Origin: Lepidurus packardi
Lineage: Eukaryota; Arthropoda; Branchiopoda; Notostraca; Triopsidae
Length of the DNA: 64,000 nucleotides
NCBI GenBank assembly: GCA_023053545.1
Contig: JAKZAN010000002.1
Location: 6,122,375 to 6,186,374 of the forward strand
Reading direction: 5' to 3'
The notes under the pieces are model-generated. The model made no database searches. It saw nothing but the letters and a program-made list of their open reading frames with translations, and was not told where the DNA came from. Shown one piece after another: positions 42,840 through 52,934 of the stretch (the stretch's first letter is position 1; each line of letters opens with the position of its first letter). Position numbers and translations under genes: made by a program.

Positions 42840-44177
42840 ATGGCTCAGGGTACACGATCGAACAGTCAAAGGCAAGGTAGTGTTTCAGTTCCGGGTATAA
42901 AGCCCCCGAAATTAGACTTGCCGACAGACCAAAGGTTTGAGGCCTTCCAACTGTGGAAACAAAAGTGGTCTGATTACGTGATTTTGGCGGACTTAGAAGC
43001 CCAGCCTAGTGTTTTCCAGAAAGCTGTGCTGCGTTCCTGTTTTAGCGACGACGTTTTAAAGGCTTATAATGGTCTGAAGGTGGCAGCGGATGAGTCGGCT
43101 CAAGGCATCGTGGATGCATTAAACATCTTTGTCAAGGGAACTATCAACGAGACATTCGAACGCTACACGTTTAATCGGCGATGCCAGCGCCCAAGAGAAG
43201 CCATCGATGACTTCGTGACTGACCTAAAAGACAAGATCAAGAACTGCAACTATTGTAGCAGCTGTGAGGAGTCCATCTTGCGGGACAGGGTGGTTGCCGG
43301 CGTGATAAGTAAGCAGACCAGGCAGCGCCTCCTCGAAGAAAATGATTTGTCCTTCAGGAAAGCCTGTGACCTTGCGAGGGCACAAGAGTCGTCAAAAGCG
43401 CAGGCAGATGATATTAGCAAGAGCACGGAGCAACATGAGCTAAGCGTTCAGCGTGTTAAAGCCGGAAGAGGCAACACGGTTCGCAAACCCCATGACAAGT
43501 GCGACTACTGCGGTAGGGAACACCCACGAGGGAGAGAATCATGCCCAGCGTTTGGTAGGCGATGCAGGAGCTGTGGAAAGAACAACCACTTTGCGGGAAG
43601 CAGATTTTGCAGACGCGAAAAGATCCAAGAAGTTGCCAAAGACATAGAGTTGGAAGATGACGAGGAATGTGGTCCTATATTCCTTGGTACAATATCAACA
43701 CCGAAAAACCAACAGTGGGTTATCCAGCTGGGTGTAGATGGCAAGAAGATATCTTTTAAGGTCGACACGGGAGCGGACGTTACCGTCATTCCAGAGAAGA
43801 CGTGGAGGGAGATGGGTGAACCGAAGTTGCGCCCCACGAAGAAGAATCAATACGGTCCAGTTGAACAGAAGTTAACGATGAAGGGAGTCCTTGCAGCAGA
43901 GCTGACCAGGGGGAAGGCTACCACGCAAGAACAAATTTACGTTGTCCGAGGCCTAAAGCAGCCCCTGGTAGGGCGGCCGGCAATCGAAAGTCTGAAAATT
44001 GTTAAACTGCAGGTGGACTTGGTAAGATCGGACGAAGATGTCGTCGCGAATCACCCAAATCTTTTCAACGGACTGGGGAAATGGGAAGAAGAGTACGCCA
44101 TTAAACTCAAGCCTGATGCGCAGCACTACTGTCTTCATACTCCGAGGAGAATTTCGGCCCCGTTATTAAAGCCAAAA
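42840..44177 (+). pseudogene. Gypsy gag and protease
   Basis: MAQGTRSNSQRQGSVSV opens an uninterrupted frame with a gag core (FEAFQLWKQKWSDYVILADL), two CxxC-type zinc knuckles (CDYCGREHPRGRESC, CRSCGKNNHFAGSRFC), an aspartic protease (FKVDTGADVTVIPEKTW), and the very start of the RT (LHTPRRISAPLLK). The frame runs a little into the Harbinger insertion at 44178. Beyond that insertion the integrase follows directly, so RT and RNase H are absent. Confidence 0.9.
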
Positions 44178-44385
44178 AGCTGGCTTTACACTGGCCTGTC
44201 GGCCTGTCATGTCAGTCTGCCATGTCGTCACGACAGAGACAGCTTGACAGCTTTCTATTTACACTGGACTGTTGACATAATTGCTCCCATGATCCAGCGA
44301 TCCACCCAGGGGTGTGGCTTTGAGAAGTTTGTTTTGAAACGAGGCAAACATGTTTACAAGACAAGAGGTTCGTTCTGTTAAATTG

Positions 44386-46088
44386 ATGGTCCTGGTGAGC
44401 GATTTAGTGGTGCTACATCACTTGCTGGACGAGGAGAGCAATAAAAGGATATGGGTTCGTGATTACCTTTCTGAAGAGTATGTATTTTATTATCGTAGTT
44501 GGAAGGTTTAACAATAGTCTGTACAGGAGCCGCCGGAGTCAGGGGGACTATGCAAATTTGATGCAAGAATTGCGAATTAATGAAGCTGGCAATGGACCCT
44601 TAGGATTTTTTGAGTACATGAGGATAACGCCAAGACAATTCGACGAACTCCTTTTAATGGTAGAGCCGTATATCGCCAAACGGAATACAAATTTCAGGAA
44701 TAGTCTTCCTTCAGGACTCCGACTTGGCGTGACCTTGAGGTAGAATGTATCATGAAAAGTTGTTGGAACGTTTTGTACAATATATTGTGACGCTGCAAAA
44801 AATATGCTTAGCTGTTTCCGCACATCTAGTGTCTTTGCACGTAGACCGGATGGTGTGCAACATTCTACTCTATCCTGTTTGCTTCGCGATAACTTGGCAT
44901 GGGAGTAGAACTTAGACAGCATACAGGGCAGTTTCCTAAGATCTTTTGATCAATAAACACCTTTTACTTAACCATTTGTTGAACCCCTTGACGTTGTTAT
45001 TGTCAACTCAAAACACCTTCTAAATTACAACGTCACAATATTTCCATAGGTATTTAAGCACAGGCGATTTACAAAGAAGTGAATCTTATTCCTTCCGCGT
45101 TAGTCCTCCCTCTGTTTCAAAGATCCTGAGAGAAACTTGTATTGCGATTTGGAATGTCCTGCAACCCAGAGTTCTGCCAGCTCTTAATAAGAATCAGTGG
45201 CAAAATATCACCGACGATTTTTGGTCTATCTGGAATTTCCCCAACTGTTTAGGAGCCATCGATGGAAAACACATTAAGATACAGTGTCCGGCCAACAGCG
45301 GATCCAAATACTTTAATTTCAAGGGAACGTTCAGTTTTGTTCTCCTAGCAACATGTGACGCCAGATACAAGTTCACCTACGTGGATATTGGTAGCTATGG
45401 CGGCATTAGTGATGGTGGCATTTTTTCGTCCTCAACGCTTGGCAAAGCTTTGGCGAGAAATACTTTGGACATCCCAAATAAACTAACACTTCCCAATACG
45501 GACACCGAGTTAAGGGCCTTCTTTGTCGGCGACGAAGCATTTGGTCTCAGTCCCCGCATGATGCGCCCCTATTCAAGACGGGATGCCAGAAGCCTGAGTG
45601 AAGAGCAGAAAGTTTTTAATTACCGCCTTTCCAGAGCTCGACGAACAATTGAGAATGTCTTTGGAATTGCTACAAACATATGGCGAATCCTTCACAGCGT
45701 AATAATCGCGGACGTGGAAAACGCTATTTGGTACGTCAAAGCCATTGTTTGCCTCCACAACCACCTAAAGGCGGAAGATGATTCAAAGCCGCCTGCTCAA
45801 CGAATGTATTTCCCACCCAACTGCGTCGACCAAGAAGACCACAATGGTAACATCACTTTGGCAAACTGGAGGAACGCGGCGAACTCCCTTAATAGTTGCA
45901 GGCGACTTGGAAGCAATAACGCTAGTAGAGAAGCATTTGAACAGCGTGATGTACTAGCCAAGTTTTTAGTAACTCCGTTTGGAAGCGTGCCTTGGCAAAG
46001 CGCTATTGTAAACAGGCGCAAATTGACAATGGAACGAGTTTTTCTTTTATTAAAATTGCACTTGAATGACTTGGATACAGAGGTGTGA
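44386..46088 (+). CDS. Harbinger transposase (HARBI1-like, DDE)
   Basis: Exons 44386-44477, 44527-44739 and 45050-46088 join with correct GT-AG borders and phases into about 447 residues. N-terminal: MVLVSDLVVLHHLLDEE, then GFFEYMRITPRQFDELLLMVEPYI, the usual Harbinger opening. The DDE core: D in LGAIDGKHIKIQ, D in SYGGISDGGIF, E in RTIENVFGIATNIWRIL. No stops or frameshifts. The last exon alone is open from well before its ATG, which is why the acceptor at 45048 was chosen. It works with the MADF protein on the opposite strand. Confidence 0.92.
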
Positions 46089-46131
46089 GTACATTGAAAG
46101 AGTTACAGCATTGAAAATTCTCTGAGTATCT

Positions 46132-47309
46132 TTAATTACTATAAAGCTCCTCTTCTTCAAGATCTGAGATTATGTTATTTATTTGGCGTTTTGCTCGCAG
46201 GAACCTCGCCTTCGTCAGTTTCTTCAGCGCCATTCCGGTGGCAATCATGTAAGCATCAATGTCGTCCTGCACTGGAGCTTGCATTAGCATGGAATTGATC
46301 TCCGAATGGGTTTGCTTCAAAACATCCAAAATTTGTGTTTTTCCATCAGACTTCCTTTTTCTAGAAAGAGCTGCTGACTTGTTGGAAACTGTTGAGGCAG
46401 TTGATGGACGGCTAAGATCAGGTTCAGCAAAGTGCGTTTCTAGCACAAATTCCTCTTCCTTATAAAACAGTTAATTTAACTTTTTATTAATTCACAATAC
46501 GACGTTATTTACTGTGGGTTCGGCCACGTTCTCCAAAGGAACATCAAGTTCGAAAATTTCATCGGTCACTTCTGCGCTAGGCCTGTCACGAATAAATGTC
46601 CTGCGTTGTGTTGTAGAAGAGCAGACAACAGGATGGCTTTACCAAAATCATTTACCAATGTATTTGCTTCTTAACTCTACCACTATCAAAATACTACTAA
46701 CTTCATCATCTGACTTTGCATATCGTTCTGGACATACGTCAACGTAAGTAAAACGACGCATTTCTACAAAAAGGGAAGGAAGGACAACCACCGAAGGAAA
46801 AAGAGTCAAAAGAGTGTCAAGGGTAAGGGTCAAGGATAGTATTTGTCATTTTCACCAAGACAAGGCCACTCGCCTTCCGTGTCATCGTTTAAAAAATTTG
46901 TGGCCCTCCTATTTTTTAAACCTTTGATCATTCAGTCTTTAAGTTATAAATAATTCTTACTCTCTGTTCTCCATGTGGTCTTTAAGAAAAGCCATAGACT
47001 CCAAAAACTGCCATGGCTTCTTTGAAGCGCCTGACCCAGAAGGCGGTTTTTTATTTTCACGGCTGAATTTTTGGCGTAAAGTGCCCCAGCGTTTCTTGGC
47101 TTTATTTGGCCCAATGTCTTTAAAGCAAGAATAAGTTTATCTGCCGAATGACAGGGAAAAAAATATTTACCGGCTAAGCCCAATTCGTCTCTGATCATAT
47201 TCCATGTGTTTTCAGCCTTAATAGAGTCCTTGTACGATCTGTCACTTTTGTCGTATAGATGAGGATTATCCCGCACTAAGTTTATGAGTTTCTCTTCCAT
47301 TGACATCAT
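46132..47309 (-). CDS. MADF-domain partner of the Harbinger transposase
   Basis: Exon 1 (47309-47171) begins MMSMEEKLINLVRDNPHLYD with a MADF DNA-binding domain that continues in exon 2 (47117-46961: GPNKAKKRWGTLRQKFSREN, then PWQFLESMAFLKDHMENRE). Middle exons around 46780-46500 are less certain (EVTDEIFELDVPLENVAEPT ends at a GTAAAT donor near 46512). The last exon ends at 46132 with QTHSEINSMLMQAPVQDDI and an acidic tail. Copy 1 at 29870-30717 has the same exon plan. In this superfamily such proteins bind DNA and aid nuclear import of the transposase. Confidence 0.75.
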
Positions 47310-47601
47310 TTTTAATATGTTTTTCTGTCGTTTTGATAACAAACCGCCTTCATACACAAGTATCAACAAAAAGGGCGGGAAACTGCACCACAACAACAGA
47401 AAAAGGCCCTGCCTTCCTAATCCTTGATTGGCGGAAGGGCTTCTGTCGCTTCTGTGCCGAAGCCAAAAGTAGAGCAGCGCTCAACTTCGTCTGTCTGCGT
47501 CTGTCAGGCTGCTTGTGTCGAGTTTTCTGCTTTTTTCCGTGGTTGTCTGTTGTCTGTCGCGTGTTTTGACACGCTGACAGGCCAGTGTAAAGCCAGCTAA
47601 A

Positions 47602-47985
47602 GAGACCTTGGCAGATGTTAGCAACGGACCTTTTCCATTATGACGGGAAGAATTATCTTATCCTGACCGATTATTATTCGTTTTATCCGGAAGTATATCA
47701 GTTGAAGTCAATCACACCTGAGGCGGTAATACGCGCATTGGAAGACGCCTTTGCAAGACACGGAGCCCCTGACACGCTTCGTTCCGATAACGGCACGCAG
47801 TTTACTAGTCACAAGTTCCAAGATTTCTTAGAAGAATGGAACATTGACCACGTAACCTCTAGTCCCTACTATCCCAAGTCAAACGGACTAGCCGAAGCTG
47901 CTGTGAAAGTTGTAAAAAGAATTCTCAAGAAGTCGAAGTCCCTGACGGAATTTCAACAAGGCCTACTGGTTTATCGAATCTATAA
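47602..47985 (+). pseudogene. Gypsy integrase core fragment
   Basis: Reads PWQMLATDLFHYDGKNYLIL, RSDNGTQFTSHKFQDFL and SPYYPKSNGLAEAAVKVVKR, the D, D and E region of a gypsy integrase. It breaks off at LLVYR where the sequence turns into TATAACATAACATAATAG. The next part of the protein is found inverted at 42720. With the Harbinger and one AAA removed, the protease/RT start and this integrase are in the same frame, so a deletion had joined them before the Harbinger arrived. Confidence 0.85.
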
Positions 47986-48010
47986 CATAACATAATAGTT
48001 ATAGTTCCTT

Positions 48011-48121
48011 TAACCATAATTCTGAACAATTGTCATTCGGAATACGAAAAAACTTTGTTCCTGCTGGTTTTCTATAGGATGCGTTCTTACAAAAAGGAAC
48101 ACAACAAAGTACGCTAGGCAT
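48011..48121 (-). pseudogene. P element exon: first half of THAP zinc finger
   Basis: On the minus strand an ATG at 48121 opens MPSVLCCVPFCKNASYRKPA, then FFRIPNDNCSELWLK. CCVPFC gives the first two Cys ligands and LW the conserved Trp of a THAP finger. The frame continues at 42093 after the gypsy insertion. THAP fingers bind the transposon DNA. Confidence 0.75.
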
Positions 48122-48640
48122 GTTTAATTAAATAGCTTAACTATTATTTTACACTAATATTACACTTAGCTAAAACTCACTTATAAACACACTCACTTAT
48201 ATTACACTTAGCTAAAACTTATATTACCGAAATGAAAACTTAATGAAAAAGTTTAATTTAATTAAACCGTAATTCGTCTTGAAAAAAAGAGAAATTACAG
48301 AGTCGTGTTAAAACGTGTGAAAACGGTAAAAATCTGCTTTGAAAGAAATTGCGAGTGAGCTCTGTGAAATTTGCAACAAACTGCACGGAAGCGCAATAGC
48401 AATTGCTGACGAGTTGATGAGACGACGCTATTTATATGAAATTAAAAACAGTAGAACGTAGCCAGTTTTGTGAATGGTTTGTTCTCTTTACGAACCCTTC
48501 TTGTAGTAGATTTGGAATGCCTACTTCTGGGGTAGGATGGGCAAGTCTGTGAATCTATCCCTCCTATGTTCCTTGTTACCCCCACATCCTCTTGAGACCG
48601 AGAAAATCGTCTTAATCCCTTTACATTGGAAGATACCCCC
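48122..48640. other. 5' flank of the P-element transposase gene
   Basis: AT-rich non-coding part of the P element between its THAP exon and right terminal repeat. ATTACACTTAGCTAAAACT occurs twice (about 48160-48180 and 48193-48220). No gene seen. Confidence 0.5.
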
Positions 48641-48680
48641 TGTTACCATACTGTGTAAACCTTTATACTGTGGATGAAAG

Positions 48681-49997
48681 CATAGAGTTTCTGCACAACC
48701 CCAAAGAAGTTTCTACAAGTGCATTTCGTGAGCAAACGTCAACAACAACCAAATTTAGCCTATGGGCATAACAGTGCACAAAATAGGCAAATGGTGTCAC
48801 CTTTTTCACTCTGGCCTGTACTCCAGTGTAAGCGCCAGCCATCGTGGCGCAGCCATCATAACCTTGGCCGCGAACATTTAGTAAAGATAGACCGTTCTTT
48901 TTGAGAAGTGCAGTTAACAAATCAAATATACCTTCAGCCTTCTGTGTTTTAACCTCAGCAATATCGAGAAGTGCTTCAATAACATCTCCTTTGTCACTCA
49001 CGTAGCGCACAATGAATGACAACTGATCCACTTCACTGAAATCAGGCGTAGTGTCCAAGCAAATGGTGAAATATTGCGCTCTCCTGACCTCCTCTGCTAT
49101 ATCACTTCTCAAAAGGTGAGCAATGGAATGAATCATCTCATTTTGAGAGGATGGTGAAGTGTAACTGGGATAACTTTTGTTACTTTCATTAGCCTTCCTG
49201 ATATGATAGGCTATGTCATCATTCCATCTTCCGAGAAGACTGACAATTTCAAGAAACACTCCTCTGTTAGTGAAAGAGAGGGTTTCATCGTGTCCGCGAA
49301 ACGGTAGCCTGAGTCTACCCAAGGTGCTAGTCACGTCCATCAAGAGAGGAATAATAGAGCGGCGTTTTTCTTGTTCACCCGCCTGGACAGCCAGTTGTCC
49401 ATTCCTCTCCTCCATAAGCTGAATATCGACTGGAATGGTTCTGCGGTGATTCTCCGACTTCTCCATACTTTTTTAGGTGTTCTTCACTGCAAGCGTGCTT
49501 CTCAAAACCTCGAGATTTTTCTAATGCTCTGTTCCAACAACGGAATCCACTCACTTGAAATGCGTCTACATTCTTCTGCTGTGCAAATACACGGCACGAA
49601 AAGCAGAATGCTGCATCCTTCTCATCATTGTATTCTAACCACACTCTCTCCAAATACCATTGCGGCTGAAAGCTTCTCATTTTTCCACCTTGTGACGTTT
49701 TGGGATACGCCACAATTTCTGGACGAACTGGTAGGTAGTACTGATGCGTAGGTAGGTAGTACTGATGCGGATGCTGGACCTCTTCCAGCGTATTTTTTTG
49801 AGCCACCTATTGACATCAACCGTTGATGTCAATAGGTGGCTCAAAAAAATATACATCCAACTCGCGGAAACGGAAACCGAACTCTCGTCTGCCATTTTCC
49901 GACCATTTTCGTAGGCTTCAAATTCTGTCTTATACACGCGTTGAAAGTGCTTCTTAAAATTAGAGCAACAATGAATGTGACCGCTTAGCCTTAGCAA
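48681..49997 (-). pseudogene. hAT-C transposase, N-terminal half
   Basis: From 49997 a possible BED-like start (LRLSGHIHCCSNFKKHFQRVY), then a TTF region (WYLERVWLEYNDEKDAAFCF, FQVSGFRCWNRALEKSRGFEKHACSEEHL), then the core (FTICLDTTPDFSEVDQLSFI, GQGYDGCATMAGAYTGVQARV, FVHCYAHRLNLVVVD). It ends where the P element begins (48672). At least one frameshift lies near 49380-49470, and a perfect palindrome sits at 49791-49851. Continues at 39716. Confidence 0.85.
49791..49851. repeat. Perfect 61-bp palindrome (30-base arms, 1-base centre)
   Basis: 49791-49820 is the exact reverse complement of 49822-49851, centred on C 49821 (...GACATCAAC-C-GTTGATGTC...). It interrupts the N-terminal coding region of hAT-C. 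Confidence 0.97.
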
Positions 49998-50004
49998 GTG
50001 TACC

Positions 50005-50373
50005 TTAGGGAGGCATAAAATACATTTGATTGTACAGTACAGTTTGATTTTCTGCTATGGTTCGAAGTGTGCTTGTAACATACTCGAACTTATCGGCGTT
50101 TGTCTCCTCCAAGGAGGATGAGCGAGTTCGTGTAACTCTTACTGTTCCTCCTGGTGAGTGTGTTCTTGCTCTCTTGGCCACGGTCTCGTACCTGCATGGT
50201 GGGCATAACTTAGCTCTCGGATGGTCTTTTTCAAAAGGTTCATTGCAGCTTCCGCAGATTATAACGTTAGGGTTCTGCGTATCCATGGTTTGCGCATTTC
50301 CGTGATCGGTGTTTCCGTGTTGGTTCGTCACGCAGCTTGGGTCAGTGGGTGCTCGTAGGTCGTGTGTTTCCAT
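50005..50373 (-). CDS. Hypothetical zinc-ribbon-like ORF
   Basis: A 122-residue ORF with ATG: METHDLRAPTDPSCV, two CxxC pairs (ICGSCNEPF and LCPPCRYE) that could bind one zinc, an Arg/Thr/Ser-rich stretch (THSPGGTVRVTRTRSSS), and a helical end. It ends 7 bases from the hAT-C frame. Family not recognised; it could be a transposon accessory gene. Confidence 0.35.
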   Translation of the reverse strand: METHDLRAPTDPSCVTNQHGNTDHGNAQTMDTQNPNVIICGSCNEPFEKDHPRAKLCPPCRYETVAKRARTHSPGGTVRVTRTRSSSLEETNADKFEYVTSTLRTIAENQTVLYNQMYFMPP

Positions 50374-50777
50374 AGTGATGTGATGACGTCACTGTGGTTG
50401 GTCGGGTAAGGTGGGAGGGGCAATTCAAACAATAACATTTAACGCGCTCAACGATAACGAATGCAAATACACTTTTAAACAGTTTATGAGAATTCCAAGC
50501 TGGCTTGGGGCCAGTTAATAATGCCACTTCGGAACAAAAGTCTGGCCTAAATGTCTCGTAACTTTTCACATTTTGGTCTACTGATGTTAAACTGGGTAGA
50601 TATTATATTTCATAAATTGTATCGTCAACTTAGCACAAGGAACTTGGCACTGCGGTTGTGAAAATGATTAAACACTAGAATTTGCAGCTTTGAGCACAGA
50701 TGCCTGGGATAATAAGTTATTTTCGACAGGCAAAAATTTTACTCGACCGCTAAGGTTGGCGACAGCAGCGCCCGCTC
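50374..50777. other. Gap: no gene supported
   Basis: Contains TGATGTGATGACGTCACTG, a CRE-like palindromic core (TGACGTCA near 50390), but no gene. Confidence 0.35.
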
Positions 50778-50954
50778 TTGGAATCCACATGAGTTTGTTC
50801 ACGTCTAACTGTTGAGTTGGCTACAAAGTTTGAAACTGAACAGAACGAGACGATAGAATGTTTGGATTCCTATGCTTAGAAATGTTGAAGATTTTTTAGA
50901 TAAATTTTCTATCCACTTCTGTTTTGAGTAAATTTATAATTTATATTTATGGGA
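50778..50954. repeat. 177-bp direct repeat, copy 1
   Basis: TTGGAATCCACATGAG to TTTATGGGAG; repeats at 51915-52091 with only a few differences, offset 1137 bases. Possibly pieces of LTRs or a duplicated segment. Confidence 0.9.
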
Positions 50955-51914
50955 GCTTTAAGCTCAGTGATCTTTGGCTGTTAGGTTAAATCAAAGTGTC
51001 TTCATATCAGTAGTTGCAGAGTTTCAATCTGCTAAATATCTTAATCCTTTGTTCATATAATTGCCCTATCCTCCAAGTGATCGGAAATGACTTGATGTTT
51101 GTCAAGCATTGCCGAGGCCGAAGCACCGACCTAGTTTGGTGAGCTTCCGTGCAGTGATTCATGAGAACTGATTTGGCTTTTCTCTTTTAGTTTAGATGAA
51201 TCTTCGAAAGCAATCGCCTGCATGGACGAATCTTCACAATGGTCTTTAAAATCTTTTGCTCTGTGCCTTTCACGGCTATTGACTTCGAAATACTACATGC
51301 ATAGTCTTACATGAAAATGAACAGTGAATATTACATGGGTGTTTGCAGGGAGAAAAACTGTGCTCTTTTTGTATGCTCTTCTGTGCTCTTCATGTAGATG
51401 TTCAGATGGAGGACCAGATTTAAGCACGAGTTCCCTAGATTACCCTTCTGTAATATAGAGAGAATTCTAACTCGGCTTAAATCGCTGAACTTGGGGCTTT
51501 GCTCCGTTGCAAGCCTTTTTACTGAGCAGTAAAGATGCACACGGCTCCAACGTCAAGCAAGAACTCTCTTTGTATTCTTCATTCAAAATTACATTTATAC
51601 TAAACTGAAGTCTTTGTCGCTTCTTCGTCGTCATTGGTCAGTTAAAGATTTTAAACGTCTAGAAAAATGTGCGAAGTCTGTTTTTTGTCAGTCATAAATC
51701 GTCCTACGGGGGGCCCATGCAAAAGGTATCCCTTTTCTGGCCTGTCAATCGTAGGAGTCAGTTTTCAGCCCGCTACATGTTAGTTACGCCTTTCTCGAGC
51801 CCCGTACATCTGGAGTTTAGGGAGAAAGGGTAAAGTCGTCAAAGTTACATGCAAAAGTTGTAAAATTTAACATTTCGTCCGAACAGTTAGATAACTTTAG
51901 CAAGCTCTTGTCTG
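50955..51914. other. Region between the direct repeats, no gene
   Basis: Unassigned sequence. TTACATGAAAATGAACAGTG, at about 51308-51345, also occurs at 53752-53790 at the edge of the LTR there. Confidence 0.35.
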
Positions 51915-52091
51915 TTGGAATCCACATGAGTTTGTTCACGTCTAACTATTGAGTTGGCTACAAAGTTTGAAACTGAACAGAACGAGACGAGAGAATGTTT
52001 GGATTCCTATGCTTAGAAATGTTGAAGATTTTTTAGATAAATTTTCTATCCACTTCTGTTTTGAATAAATTTATAATTTTGCTTTATGGGA
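51915..52091. repeat. 177-bp direct repeat, copy 2
   Basis: Second copy of the repeat at 50778-50954, same orientation. Confidence 0.9.
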
Positions 52092-52403
52092 GTTAGCTAC
52101 TGTGTTAGCGCTCTGCTCATGGCTTCGTACTCTGTTTCGGCCTTAGCATTTTTAGATCTCACTGACCCAAGGTATAATGCCACAATATGAGCCGACTGTC
52201 TGAGAGTCAGGGTAGATGCAATTGAAACTGTATTTTTACTTGAGTACAAAATGGAGAATGTTAAAAGAGGATAACTGGAATCTTTTTGGAACACTAATTT
52301 AGGGAACTTGTTGTTTCTCTGCCCGTCTATAGGAACCAGTTTCTTTTACGAGGGCGATTATCGGGCCCGTCCCCAGGAGGCGACAGCGCCGCTTGTGGCT
52401 ACT

Positions 52404-52891
52404 TCAGACATATCTGGAGGGAGGTTTAACATTCCTCCCTCTCCGTGTGATTCGTTCCATGACATCTTCCCCGCCATGAGAATTCGGTGAAGGATTCTCC
52501 TCATCAAGTTCTTCAAGTGGTGGGCTAGGAGAACGGTCTTTTCTTTTCTGAAACACTTCGGGTTCACGGATGTTGAGTTCAAGGGGGTGGATTCTCTGAA
52601 CGGGACGCCGTATAATTACACGTTTCGTACGAATCCGGCAACTGCGGACCAGCTTGTCTACTCCTTCGTGAACGTCTTCAATTACTCCTAATTTCCACTG
52701 CATTCTGCGTAAGATGTCGTCCGAGATGAGGACTACATCTCCAGGTTGCACAGTCATTTCGTTACGTTTCCGCCATTTAGCGGTCAAATTGAGTTCTTTC
52801 AGGTAATCTTCGGTCCAACGCTTCCAGAGGGTTTCCAAAATTTTCTCTCGGTTTTGTAGGAACTGTTTGAAGACATCCACTTGACTTAGAT
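52404..52891 (-). pseudogene. BEL/Pao pol C-terminal fragment
   Basis: Reads SQVDVFKQFLQNREKILETL, then WKRWTEDYLKELNLTAKWR, QPGDVVLISDDILRRMQWKL and RPVQRIHPLELN, the DUF5641-type end of a BEL pol. It is unlike the copy at 1.6 kb, so a second family. It ends with a C-terminal tail and stop at 52404; on the minus strand TGTCTGAAGTAGCC follows closely and may start its LTR. The upstream side is cut at 52892 by a hAT-like end (CAGGGCTGTCC). Confidence 0.8.
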
Positions 52892-52934
52892 CAGGGCTGT
52901 CCAACTTCTGACCCACTGAGGGCCACGACCATAC

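Larger units (their letters stand above)
44178..47598 (+). mobile_element. Complete Harbinger transposon, MADF type
   Basis: The 3421-bp element has perfect 23-bp inverted ends (44178-44200 and 47576-47598) opening AGCTGGCTTTACACTGGCC. AAA flanks both sides (44175-44177, 47599-47601), fitting a 3-bp duplication. It carries a transposase (plus) and a MADF partner gene (minus), converging. It interrupts the gypsy frame. Confidence 0.9.
42098..48006 (+). mobile_element. Rearranged gypsy element inside the P element
   Basis: The insertion is bounded by CCTT on both sides (42094-42097 and 48007-48010). From left to right it holds an LTR in minus orientation (42098-42210), the C-terminal end of pol on the minus strand (42720-42297), a short LTR-end remnant ending ACTATAACA at about 42752, a TGGCGCAGCC primer-site-like sequence, gag-protease on the plus strand (42840-44177), a Harbinger insertion, and integrase on the plus strand (47602-47985). 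RT and RNase H are missing. The segment order and inversion look like self-integration of the cDNA or a similar rearrangement. Confidence 0.8.
39725..48672 (-). mobile_element. P element with 8-bp TSD, carrying nested elements
   Basis: The ends are inverted repeats opening CACAGTATAAAGGTTTACAC, identical for about 36 bases and similar beyond (39725 onward, and the complement of 48672 backward). GATGAAAG is duplicated at 39717-39724 and 48673-48680; 8-bp duplications are the rule for P elements. Inside are a THAP exon and a P-type C-terminal domain on the minus strand, with a 5.9-kb gypsy inserted in the THAP exon. The element splits the hAT-C transposase gene. Confidence 0.93.
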
